A DNA stretch of 64,000 nucleotides from Symbiodinium natans. Its lineage: Eukaryota > Sar > Dinophyceae > Suessiales > Symbiodiniaceae. Of this stretch, positions 55,901 to 63,807 are shown piece after piece (positions within the stretch are counted from its first letter, which is position 1; each line of letters starts with the position of its first letter). The position numbers and the translations under genes were made by a program. The stretch is from NCBI GenBank assembly GCA_905221605.1, contig CAJNDS010002383.1:303091-367090 (forward strand). Reading direction: 5' to 3'. The notes below the pieces were generated by a model. The model worked only from the letters and a program-made list of their open reading frames with translations. It made no database searches and was not told the origin of the DNA.

Positions 55901-58015
55901 GATCATCAAGCCAGACATGCTTGCCCCGAGCACCATATGTCTCTCTTTGCGTGGCAACAGGGCGGGCGTCACTTTCCGGTCTTCGGCAGTCTGCCGCTGC
56001 GCACTTACCAGGGGTCCCGTCACCCAGCGGACAACAAAAGTGAGAGCCTGACATCAATCCCGTATGACAAGGAGGCCCTCTGCCGCGCTATACAGCATCA
56101 CACCGAGGACGCCCAACGACTGCAACATGTTATCCACCACCTCCTCGAAACCCGCTGTCCCACTACGCCTGAAGGGCTGAACAATCTCCTTATGCAGGCA
56201 ATGGCAGATATCTTTCCAAAGAGGCCAGGTCCTCGACCCGCTCCCGCCAAAGCCTGGCACAGTGAAACAGTGCAAGCACCCATAAGAGAAATGTGGCTGC
56301 ACCACAGGAGAGCCCGCATGGCGAGAGTTGGCTCTAGCCTCGGGTCGCTATTCAGGGCATGGGTTCACACCACTCGCTTTCAGGCCATTCGAAAACAAGT
56401 CTTCCGTGCCGGACGCCAACGACGACGAGCCATGTACCAAGATCAGGTCGACATTGCGTACCAAGCAGCGCAGCAGGGTGACCAACGTACCCTGTATCAG
56501 GTCATACGCCGACTTGCTCCCAAAACCTTACGGCAACGTGTCCAGCTGCATGCTGAGGACGGCTCCCTGCTGTCGGATGCACAGGAACTACAGATTTTCC
56601 ATCAACACTGTCAGGATCTGTTTCAGTCATCGGCGCCCGCGGTTGCCGCGCCAGCGCTGCAAGAGCCCTACCAACTTGGTGTGTCCACCCTTAATTCTGC
56701 CATACTCGCCCTAAAGCCTCATAAAGCAACGCCATCTCACACTGCACCGACTGTAGTCTGGCAGCTATGCTCCTATCGTCTGGCAGAGTGTCTGGCCGGC
56801 ATGGTTGCGACCTATTGGAAACATCATCCGCAAGTCCCGCATTTGTGGAGCGACGCATGGATAATATGGCTACGTAAGCCGGGGAAGGTCCCTCTTTGCC
56901 CAGCGGACCTACGTCCAATAGCCCTTCAAGATACTGGCGGAAAAGCCATTGCCAAGGTTCTGCAGCAACATTTGCGGCCAGTAGTCCAGCGATGGCTGGC
57001 AGCATCTCCACAATATGCATATCTGCCAGGTCGCTCCCTGGACATTGCCATCTCCAGAGTCCTCTGTATCTGCGGTCGAGTGCGTGACCGCCTGCAGGCG
57101 GGCAGACTTACGTTGCAGCAACGCAAGAGGGGCATGCAGCCCAGGGCTCAAATCGGGGGTGTCATCTTTTCCTGCGACCTATCGCAGGCCTTTGACCGTG
57201 CGCAACGAGCTGACATTTGTCATGCATTGACGCAGGCAGGGGCTCCGCCTGATCTTGTCTCCCTTATCGCACACTTTCATAATGACATCAGATATCATCT
57301 CACAAAAGGGTCTCGTCACGCGGAGGTACGCTGTGGAAGGGGGGTACGGCAAGGATGCCTCATCGCCCCTCTCTTATGGGATGCACTCACCGGTCTCATC
57401 TTGCAGAGACTGGAGGAACGGATCGGTGCCTCCTGGGTGAATGAATTTGTGAATATGTTCGCGGATGACTTGCTTGCAATTTGGGAGATAGGTGCCAATA
57501 CTTGCCTGTGGAAAATCACGGATCAATTACAGCAGGTTGTTCTCACCCTGCAGTCCCTGGGATTGAAAATTAATGCCGCAAAGTCTAAGATGGTGATTGC
57601 TGTCAAGGGATATCGGGCGAAGCAATGGCAGGCACGCCATGTCAAACTAGACAGACAAGGTCAACCCTTTTTCCACTTGTCTATGCCGGGAAATCATGAA
57701 GTCCTCTTCCCAGTGTGTCGAGAGGTGCCATATTTAGGGGTCATAATTTCCTTTGGAGGATACGAAATGGCAACTCTGAAACATCGTCTCAGGCAAGCGG
57801 AAGGGAATCGGTTTCGTCTCCAAAGGCTTCTCCAAGGCCGACATGTGCTGACTAGGGAGCAAAGACTCAGATTATGGATTTGCGTGTGTTTACAGCAGCA
57901 TGACGTACGGCCTACATTCCGTAGGGATGACACAGAAGTGCACCACCATGCTGTGTACGAGAGTCGTCAGGCATCTTCGAGGGCTGGCGGCCTCGCCGGT
58001 GCACCTGACGCATGA
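52259..58015 (+). CDS. ORF2 of the LINE: APE endonuclease and reverse transcriptase
   Basis: The frame is open without a stop from 52,004 (in flanking DNA) to 58,015. The first ATG inside the element is at 52,259 but translation probably begins later, since ORF1 occupies 52,249-52,929. About 52,930-55,130 has no recognised domain. APE endonuclease follows: RIVSLNTG (Asn codon 55,247), LVLIQECGW (Glu 55,337), CAGDFNT (Asp 55,682), QLDYILC (Asp 55,871) and GGRHFPV (His 55,970, where SDH is usual). Reverse transcriptase runs from about 56,890: LRPIALQDTGGKAIAKVL, SCDLSQAFDRA, GVRQGCLIAPLLWDAL, MFADDLLAI (catalytic Asp pair 57,464-57,469), LGLKINAAKSKM and VPYLGVIIS. The last 40 codons after 57,887 look out of frame; ORF3 continues the likely protein. 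Confidence 0.88.
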   Translation: MNSRMCLWLTICSWSLTHGFCSVDVCCSHACEKCGTEWSSTAGALLDVEGAVMPAATTCHTEIGWTTLWGGCRLTGAGPHSVRIESLLPSTGSRCYHRSDTGGSNMRRAVTLQVTAPWSATHCDITCWSTGIWEPRWRGMLLAHWRRRMGILEGRDLGGCWLLQSRNVPLTSYRRSMPGDYQQLNRRFFLLPRMMILIHVKNGHPTQMSLPGEGDDFMHSWSTEPTGWHSGRSTGCGQGSKRTGGSSPCPASLPLFGYLNLPVHRSKQMNGNVGCSWLRPGWSYLLPGDDSQTIASHRSSVDGHFRWGTQQARIRAQGLGGTLVRSRMCVRHCIAGLIREGWPWPRFPSLYGLQPNSAPATPRSSYAEYQRWDVQRIRFAAHCARQNVCTSGLRMMSAHCKYVNKYHGPLFQAYMRHTCPPTYCKVSFSACNIGGRFMARYLPRTCSCGSMKHCEILCPLPWRLRQAQQAVTPVAAWLSICPLSLQCTGQHNWPASEMETSKAAPSCTNKMRPVSQPGSSGLKGRIIFRTVLPCEMEPHQPFAKPGQPGPCSPCGRQRCSRIHSVGRLSFLSHSTVSHVSLSDLNLSLRRIQETCQSVRARPQVGSLCPYLCIAVRSTRLNGRPESTPILVSSPTTGWWSPWIRLLRWFGMHRGFMSSSGKVISMPWIRLAEPSTRRGSTERCAVEGYFAQFTHGCLGQMTRSHPWARFKWRQVSRRQQSRCDKASSRAYRNKWRPRASLWSIVLQGWSRSLYPAWYRYRSPSAKPDVLEAWLCLCCASITSPQTSHTGCLPNPFIYLLGILSADGGLLSTQPECTQQATVTAAWPQVAPNAISNGFTSSSRTEKAGTPDTHFHISSLASRSGPKSGGVRCILLFLAQIRPLLSVRVQERPSFPDTNTRVADHHTISGSRLFHSDSSFARTAKHSAWRLPVYTPARKRAYHRACSRGASSPQGGTMYRGKWCTVDTLNAQRNLPIIKTTQRAPPRVATKRLRIVSLNTGPLSTASYDELMLWMSDYVHTLDLVLIQECGWPNDVEYSTDDWHIVYSGAGHKGQGVMVCVNRRLCPMAEAIRWRSVIPGRLLHVRVTPPRAGCSIDVCCVYQHVWSPQGQTAVLLQKRDSVWQALSLLITQIPVRNTLICAGDFNTTLHSSTNWVGPAVRPPKTRPVDQDRFQQLVETHDLIATNTWTAVSKAHTFSSHQGCTQLDYILCRRACVDHQARHACPEHHMSLFAWQQGGRHFPVFGSLPLRTYQGSRHPADNKSESLTSIPYDKEALCRAIQHHTEDAQRLQHVIHHLLETRCPTTPEGLNNLLMQAMADIFPKRPGPRPAPAKAWHSETVQAPIREMWLHHRRARMARVGSSLGSLFRAWVHTTRFQAIRKQVFRAGRQRRRAMYQDQVDIAYQAAQQGDQRTLYQVIRRLAPKTLRQRVQLHAEDGSLLSDAQELQIFHQHCQDLFQSSAPAVAAPALQEPYQLGVSTLNSAILALKPHKATPSHTAPTVVWQLCSYRLAECLAGMVATYWKHHPQVPHLWSDAWIIWLRKPGKVPLCPADLRPIALQDTGGKAIAKVLQQHLRPVVQRWLAASPQYAYLPGRSLDIAISRVLCICGRVRDRLQAGRLTLQQRKRGMQPRAQIGGVIFSCDLSQAFDRAQRADICHALTQAGAPPDLVSLIAHFHNDIRYHLTKGSRHAEVRCGRGVRQGCLIAPLLWDALTGLILQRLEERIGASWVNEFVNMFADDLLAIWEIGANTCLWKITDQLQQVVLTLQSLGLKINAAKSKMVIAVKGYRAKQWQARHVKLDRQGQPFFHLSMPGNHEVLFPVCREVPYLGVIISFGGYEMATLKHRLRQAEGNRFRLQRLLQGRHVLTREQRLRLWICVCLQQHDVRPTFRRDDTEVHHHAVYESRQASSRAGGLAGAPDA

Positions 58016-60839
58016 ATCAAATGAGGCTTTGCTTGCTCGCTTGGGGATTGCGCACCCGGTTGCAAAGTTGGAAGATTCATGCGAAAAACTCCTGCAAAAA
58101 TGTGCTCTGTCCCATGATCAGATGGTCAGTCATCCGCTGGTTCTTCGCCATCTCTCAGCTGTGCGCGAACAGCTTACTACATGTCGCATCAAACATCCTC
58201 TCAGCAGCATCAGAACCTGCACTCCTGCAAATGTAGCGAAAGCTACTGAAGGCACCTTTTATGATGGGGACATCGTGCAGGCCGATGGTCTGACGGCAGC
58301 GGCGTTGGTGTGTGATGTATGCCTCCTCTCTTTTGGGACTCTTCAGGCTCTTAAACATCACTACAAAGAACAACATCTGGCGTCTTTGCCAGTGACAGGC
58401 AGTCGTTTCGATAGATGGCGGCACTCCATACATGGTCTACCCACATGTGCGCACTGTGGTCATGCTTTTGGTTCGTGGGGTGATTTGCAACGACACATTG
58501 AAGGGAGACATTGTGCTCAGATGTGGAAGGTACATACTCAGCAGACAAGGCGTGCCTCCACGACAAGTGCCCTCTGCCTTCCGCCATCTCAGCAGCCACG
58601 CCCGATGTTGTATAATGAAGTTTTACATACAATGTTGTGCATGCAGGGTTGGCACCATGCCTTGGACCACTATACCGAGATTTCACAGCTGGCAAATCAT
58701 TGTGGTCTGTGTGGTCAGTGGATTGTTGACTCCCAGCATCTCAAGACACACTCGAGGCGTACTCACTCGCTTGAATGGCAGAAATACTCCTCACAAGTGA
58801 GCATCAAATGCAGGCAGCTGGCTCGCAGCATTGTATCGTCCTGTCGCTGGTGTGGCACGTACTTGAAGAGGCCCGCTCCTCACGCAAATAAATGTGCAGT
58901 GGCCTTCCAATTGTGTCTCTTGTCGGAAATTCTTGGCTGTAAGGATGGCGCAGGACGATCAGCTGTTATTCGATGGCTATCTTCCACAGCTGCAACAAGC
59001 TGCCCAGCTGATGGTGGCAGCCCCGGTGCAGCCCCAAGGGAACATGGGACTTCAGCAGGTCCAAGCATCCCCGGGCACGCCAGTTCGCAGGTCCATTGCC
59101 ACGCCACAAAGAAACCAGAGAACCCCTGCGCGCGCGCCTCAAGGCTTGGGGAAAAGGAGACGGCCGGATCCGGCACGACGATCTCCTCTCTCCCAAGAGT
59201 ATCCAGAGCTGGACCCATGGGCAAGCCCCTGGACAGTCGAGGGCTCCTTCTCAAGGCCTTCGAATGCGGGGCCCGACCACTTCACGAGGGATCTCATGAC
59301 AATGGTTACCCAGCTGACCTTGCGGCAAGAAGATCTGCTACTACGCATGGCCCAGGACACAACACATGTCTGGACGATGAAGAACTCTCAGGCGGGCGAC
59401 TCAGTGGTGTTGCAGATGTACCAGGAGATGGTTCGCTGGCGACAACAACAGCAGGCCGACAGGACGCAGCTTCGGCAAACCTTGCGGGGTGCAGTGTTGC
59501 TTTTCCTTCTGCAGCAGATCGAGGAGCGACACCAGAGTCTTCTGGGGGATCCCACCAAAGTTGCTGCGCTAAAGCGCAAAGGCTGGCTCTCCCAAGGCGG
59601 GGATTGGCACTACATGAGGTGGGAGAGTCAGAAGGAGGAGCTCACTCCGGACACCCAACTTGCGACGATGAGTCCCACTTCCTTTCTTCAGGACCTGACA
59701 GAGATCCGAACGTTCCTGGAGCTATCCCCGGAGGGGTTGCTTCACAAGTTCCAGGCGACACGTCGCCTGACGGGCGAGATGCAGGGACCCATTGTCACCT
59801 TTCTTTCAGAGATATCACTGCGGCACGCATCCGGCGACGACCTGTTTCACATCTTGAATCGCTGGTGCGGGTTGGCGTCTCTGCTGATCGTTGGCCTCCA
59901 GATCAAGCAAGCCCGGCCGCGACGTCATGCCCTGGCAACGGCGATACAGCAGGAGCTTACAAGGCAGTTCTGACTTCTGCCCTCTTGAATCCATCCAATC
60001 TTTGCTATGTGAATACCTTTGCAGTGTCATATGCTTGGTGCTTGGCAGCGTGTGAAGGTGACCTGTGCTCGTTCCTGGGGCGCTCCTGGGAGGCTTTTCG
60101 TGTGTTGCTTCAACGTTCTGCCAAACCCTTTCAGCTCACAGGTCTTTTATCATGGCGCATTCTTTTACAAGGCTGGTCAGACATTACTAGTCAACACGAT
60201 GCAGCAGAGTTTGCAGATTTTGTCCTGGGCAGACTGGAGCGAATCCTCTGTTTTGGGACGTGGGAAGCTTGGTTTGTGCAGGGGGGACAGTTGGTGAGAA
60301 AATTTGACCAAGGCTTGAACAGACATATACAAGTGACAGTTTCTCCAGGTGAGCAGTCTCTTGCTGACTGCATTGGGGCATGGGCAACACAGGAGGCACC
60401 GACGGATCTTGAGGATATCCACCTTCGCCACACCCCACTTGTGTATATGCTCTGCTCACCACCACCACCTTTTCTGCTGCTCCAGATCAAGCGTTTTGGC
60501 AACTCCATGGCAGGCACACAGAAGATGTTCGCTCCTGTGTGCTCCGAGGCTGGTCGTGCATATTTCATTCCTGTACGTGTGAATGCTGCCACCGTGACTC
60601 TCCGTGCATATTATCTGATCGCTGTGATCTATCATCTGGGCGAGACTACCACTAGTGGTCACTACAAATGCATTCTGCATCGCTACGTGACAGGGAGATG
60701 GATGAGCTGGGTTACGGATGACGGGCGCACCGCCGCGGTTGCGACAAAAGCTGATTTGCAGACTGCCGCGTGCAATTCTTATCTGGCATGGATGCAGCAC
60801 GCCTCTGACATTCCAGATGAGACCATGTCCCTGACTTGA
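57900..60839 (+). CDS. ORF3 of the LINE: C2H2 zinc fingers and a C-terminal USP (peptidase C19) domain
   Basis: 979 codons from an ATG, overlapping ORF2 by 116 bp in the +1 frame. Its start (MTYGLHSVG) looks like the RT thumb continued. Zinc fingers at residues 138-159, 183-204 and 268-289 are perfect C-X2-C-X12-H-X4-H; residues 315-332 form a C-X2-C-X9-H-X3-C finger. Residues about 345-690 are Gly/Ser/Ala-rich and coincide with the nested ORF. The USP domain spans about 690-965. It shows the Cys box NPSNLCYVNT (Cys702, Asn700), QHDAAEF (765-771), LLLQIKRF, TTSGHYKCIL (His921) and WVTDDGRTAAV (Asp940/941). All match known USP signatures, so deubiquitinase activity is predicted. A role in protecting element proteins from host ubiquitin turnover is inference. 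Confidence 0.85.
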   Translation: MTYGLHSVGMTQKCTTMLCTRVVRHLRGLAASPVHLTHESNEALLARLGIAHPVAKLEDSCEKLLQKCALSHDQMVSHPLVLRHLSAVREQLTTCRIKHPLSSIRTCTPANVAKATEGTFYDGDIVQADGLTAAALVCDVCLLSFGTLQALKHHYKEQHLASLPVTGSRFDRWRHSIHGLPTCAHCGHAFGSWGDLQRHIEGRHCAQMWKVHTQQTRRASTTSALCLPPSQQPRPMLYNEVLHTMLCMQGWHHALDHYTEISQLANHCGLCGQWIVDSQHLKTHSRRTHSLEWQKYSSQVSIKCRQLARSIVSSCRWCGTYLKRPAPHANKCAVAFQLCLLSEILGCKDGAGRSAVIRWLSSTAATSCPADGGSPGAAPREHGTSAGPSIPGHASSQVHCHATKKPENPCARASRLGEKETAGSGTTISSLPRVSRAGPMGKPLDSRGLLLKAFECGARPLHEGSHDNGYPADLAARRSATTHGPGHNTCLDDEELSGGRLSGVADVPGDGSLATTTAGRQDAASANLAGCSVAFPSAADRGATPESSGGSHQSCCAKAQRLALPRRGLALHEVGESEGGAHSGHPTCDDESHFLSSGPDRDPNVPGAIPGGVASQVPGDTSPDGRDAGTHCHLSFRDITAARIRRRPVSHLESLVRVGVSADRWPPDQASPAATSCPGNGDTAGAYKAVLTSALLNPSNLCYVNTFAVSYAWCLAACEGDLCSFLGRSWEAFRVLLQRSAKPFQLTGLLSWRILLQGWSDITSQHDAAEFADFVLGRLERILCFGTWEAWFVQGGQLVRKFDQGLNRHIQVTVSPGEQSLADCIGAWATQEAPTDLEDIHLRHTPLVYMLCSPPPPFLLLQIKRFGNSMAGTQKMFAPVCSEAGRAYFIPVRVNAATVTLRAYYLIAVIYHLGETTTSGHYKCILHRYVTGRWMSWVTDDGRTAAVATKADLQTAACNSYLAWMQHASDIPDETMSLT
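58945..59973 (+). CDS. Nested ORF in another frame within ORF3
   Basis: 342 codons from an ATG (MAQDDQLLFDGYLPQLQQAA) to TGA at 59,971-59,973, wholly inside ORF3 in the +1 frame. Composition is protein-like: an N-terminal Gln/Pro/Arg-rich part (RRSIATPQRNQRTPARAP) and helical segments (DLMTMVTQLTLRQEDLLL, VRWRQQQQADRTQLRQTL, FLLQQIEERHQSLLG). The later part includes FLQDLTEIRTFLELSPEGLL and LNRWCGLASLLIVGLQ. In contrast, the ORF3 frame over the same DNA is low-complexity. This suggests the nested frame is the functional one here, so the USP may be reached by a second frame change or reinitiation. Function unknown. Confidence 0.6.
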   Translation: MAQDDQLLFDGYLPQLQQAAQLMVAAPVQPQGNMGLQQVQASPGTPVRRSIATPQRNQRTPARAPQGLGKRRRPDPARRSPLSQEYPELDPWASPWTVEGSFSRPSNAGPDHFTRDLMTMVTQLTLRQEDLLLRMAQDTTHVWTMKNSQAGDSVVLQMYQEMVRWRQQQQADRTQLRQTLRGAVLLFLLQQIEERHQSLLGDPTKVAALKRKGWLSQGGDWHYMRWESQKEELTPDTQLATMSPTSFLQDLTEIRTFLELSPEGLLHKFQATRRLTGEMQGPIVTFLSEISLRHASGDDLFHILNRWCGLASLLIVGLQIKQARPRRHALATAIQQELTRQF

Positions 60840-61083
60840 GAGGTACGCTCGTTCTGCTATTTTCTTTCTCTTTCTGAGTGACGCTTGCATCTCTCTGTAC
60901 ATCACTGCACATTCACTGTACATTCTTCTCGCTTTTGGTAGGGTTTGACTCCTCGCATGCTGTAGCATACGTGCCGGTGCGAGCTGCTGTCTTGAACAGC
61001 CGGGCAACTCGTTGCTTGAAGTGTTTCACGCCGTGCTTGGCTCCTACTCGTGAGCTGCGATCGCAAATGCAAAAATGCAAAAT
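60840..61083 (+). other. 3' UTR and tail of the LINE
   Basis: 244 bp after the USP stop, containing two TCACTGTACAT/ACTGCACATTC-like repeats near 60,893-60,925 and ending in tandem AAATGC AAAAATGC AAAAT. Pairing of the tail with the GCATTT of the target could have helped prime reverse transcription (inference). Confidence 0.7.
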
Positions 61084-61099
61084 GCATTTGTGGTTGCAA
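61084..61099 (+). repeat. Target-site duplication, right
   Basis: Identical 16 bp to 52,084-52,099. The two starts lie exactly 9,000 bp apart, which is coincidence. Confidence 0.92.
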
Positions 61100-61640
61100 A
61101 GTGGGTTGGTTTGCGGGTGCATGTCTTTCTTCAGTGTGCAAGGAAAGTTTCAGTGTGTAGGTAAAGGGTGGTAACGCATGGAGTCTTAGAAGTAACACCA
61201 AATAAAAAAACAATAACCTTGCAAGTGTCTGTTTTTTCATTCTGAATGGGTGTGTTGTGGTTTCGGCGTTTTGGCAGTGTGTCATGGAGTGTGGTGTGTG
61301 TCATTATGTGGGTGCAAAGTGGCTTTGGTGGGTGGTGTGCGTTTGCGTGTATGTCGGCTGGGTTCTGCTAGCTGTTCAAGTGTGAAAGTGTGTGGGTGGT
61401 AAAAGGTGTGTTTGGAGACACAAAAAGAGGGCAAGAAATCAACTCCAAAAGGTAGGGAAGCCGAAGTGACCTCCACAGTGCGAGAAAGATCGCACGCGAA
61501 CAATGCAAGAGTGCTTTTCTTGAATGCCAGCTAAAGACAAGTTTAGCCAAGAACACGCGTATCGACGGCGTTTTTTTGTTTTCTTGAGTGTTGATGCAAG
61601 CAGTATCGAATAGAAAAAATCTTGTTTGTCTATGAGTTGA
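61084..61640 (-). mobile_element. Element A (to 61,477) and spacer S fragment, inverted, right of the LINE
   Basis: Continues the inverted A copy interrupted at 52,099. The A end CCTCCACA is at 61,477, followed by 160 bp of inverted S (GTGCGAGAAAGATCGCACGC...), breaking off at 61,640. The unit order is the same as in the array, so this A+S block moved or was inverted as a unit. Confidence 0.8.
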
Positions 61641-61659
61641 TTTCAATTAGTCACCGGGG

Positions 61660-61860
61660 TGTGTGACACACCTTTGTGTTGTCAGAAGCTGTTTTTTGCA
61701 TTTTTTTCAATATTCTTTTTGGACTGCTGAATCTGAATGGTGGGCAAGCGAAGCAAGCAAAACACGGTGTGTAACATGTTTTTTTGTTGTCATAAGCTGT
61801 TTTTTGCATTTTTGTACTTCTTTTCAAACTGCTAATCTGAAATCTGGTTAAACTGGAGTG
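61660..61860 (+). repeat. Tandem duplication of about 105 bp
   Basis: TTGTCAGAAGCTGTTTTTTG...CTGCTGAATCTGAA at 61,679 recurs as TTGTCATAAGCTGTTTTTTG...CTGCTAATCTGAA at 61,789. Confidence 0.75.
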
Positions 61861-63807
61861 TGGAATTTGTTGTTAAAATTTTATAAAGGGAAGAGAAGAG
61901 AACTGACCTTTGTGTTTTTTCACATTTGAAAAATTTAGAAGAAAAACCAAAGAGCCAGTTTGATTCCACTTTTTTTTTGTCGTTTTTTTTTAAGGTGTTC
62001 CAAATCTCTTTCATTTACTGTTTGTTTGCTGGAGACAATTTTTTTTTGTGTTTTGTGTGTGTGTGTGTGTGTCTTTGTCGTGTGTGTGTCAAAGCAGTAA
62101 AGTGCAGCAACAAATGCAGCTGTATTTTGCTTCCAGACCAGACACTTAGCAATTGAAACTTTGCCAAGTGGAATGTTTCTGTTTCATTTTTTACCGTGCA
62201 CAGTTTGGTTGAAAGTCCTTTACAGTAGCTGGAAAAATGTTCAAATTTCAAAGTTTTGACAATTTTGAAGATTTGAAGCAAAATTCAATGCACTGAAGCA
62301 ACTTTCCAGAGCTTTTGAGGGCTCCACTTTCCATTTTCAAAGCATGTAAATCCGCTGTTGCTTGGAAAATTCTTTCTTTTTTAAGTTACCGTCCCTTCTT
62401 GGTCAGCAAGAACTGCTTCCACCTAACAACGTCCGAGCAGCAGCTTAAGGCTGTAAGACTTCCTTAGGAACATGCCGCAACTTTTGAACCCAAGCAAACT
62501 TTTGAGAATCGCTAATCAGCTGCTCTTAATCCAGAAACTTTTCTGGCTGCAGGGCATTGCTCTCAAGTCCACAGAAGTCCATCTGGCCTGGCTTTCCAAC
62601 CTCCGCTCAGCACATTGCTAAAGGGAAAATCCGCGCAAAAGTTGCTGGAAATACGTTCGTCCAACACTGCTGGTAGCCGATCACTTCCAATAAGTCTCCA
62701 GGTACACCAACTTGCAAGGGCATGTAAAAAGACACGCTAAGCAATTACAAAAATTTTTGCAACCAATCTTGCTTGTGCATGGTTGGGTCCATGGAATAAG
62801 GTGCTTGATGACCTTAAGGGGTGAAGACGATGCCCCGCAGCCGTTTGTGAAACGCCATGGCATCCGAGCAGCAATGGCCCGCCTGCATTTTTCCATTAGT
62901 TTCCAAGAAGCCTTAGTCAGTGCATGCGTTTTTTGCTTGGTGGAAGCAGCAAGGTGATGATAAGTTGTGGATGAATATATTTGGCCCACTTCGGATCTGC
63001 CACGCTCAAGCTTGCTCTCACTTGCTCGGTGATTTGCGCGAGTTTTGGTTCCTGGAAGTTTGCAAGCTATGACCACGTCGAGGTTGAGCACTGAGAGGGT
63101 GAGCCGGAGACTTGCATTAATTCGTGTGTCACGTGTTTGTCACAACGAACTCTTGGAGAGGTTCTAAGACAGCCCTGTCTAGCCAGGAAGATGCAAGGTG
63201 AATTCGTTTGTTACGAGTTTAGACAACGAACTCTTGGGGCCAATACAGAACCCAGGACAACCTGCCCTATGGTGGGATCTTGCATGAGTTTATGTTAGAG
63301 ATCGGCTGGTGTGTCGTTTGTTTTGTTTCGTGGCGAGTATGCACCAAGGGAATGTGGCCAGGGCATCCCCTTAGTGTTGAAGTGCCGAGCTGTGCTTGGA
63401 CTTTGGATCTTTGGCATGAACCCTCAGCAAAATGCGGGGGGAAGATCGTGGCTGATCATTGATGGTTTTATGATGTTTTGGATCAGCTTGTATAGAGTTG
63501 TTTTGCTTCGAAGTGATTGGGAATCTTTGTGATTCCATCCTCGATGTTTTTGCCTCGATGATTTCCCTAGGAAATCAAAGCCGAGTTTCAGCTTACATGT
63601 GAATTCGTTTAGTTTGCGCACTTCGTGACTTCTGGCTCAAGGCCTGCGAGTAAAAAAGAGTCCGCACTTGGTTGAGATAGGTTTGGGTTCGTGCTTTCAC
63701 GGGAAAAGGTACCAGAGGGACCTTCGGTTTTTCACGCTCTTTCCCCCGAGCTGGGGCCTGGCGGTGGGGGGGGGTGGCTGACGTGACAGCAGTCGGCAGT
63801 GTGGCAG
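61861..63807. other. AT-rich region with ambiguous frames
   Basis: A (GT)n run lies at 62,056-62,072. At 62,681-63,091 both strands have protein-like frames: minus, 136 codons, with ASTKQKTHALTKASWKLMEK; plus, 62,712-62,957, with VKRHAKQLQKFLQPILL. I could not decide between them. At 63,105-63,260 a CACAACGAACTCTTGG word is duplicated 80 bp apart. No other feature seen. Confidence 0.3.

Larger units (their letters stand above)
52100..61083 (+). mobile_element. Non-LTR retrotransposon (LINE) with APE endonuclease, RT, zinc fingers and a USP domain
   Basis: 8,984 bp bounded by a perfect 16 bp target-site duplication. No terminal repeats of its own. The 3' end is a short tandem of AAAATGC units (61,066-61,083), a tail type seen in some non-LTR clades instead of poly(A). 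It contains a 149 bp 5' leader, ORF1, ORF2 (APE and RT), ORF3 (zinc fingers and USP), a nested ORF and a 244 bp 3' UTR. Frames used are 1, then 2, then 3, with a fourth segment in frame 1. Few disruptions over 8.6 kb and an exact duplication suggest a young insertion. Clade assignment needs an RT phylogeny; an APE-type endonuclease excludes the R2-like group. Confidence 0.9.
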
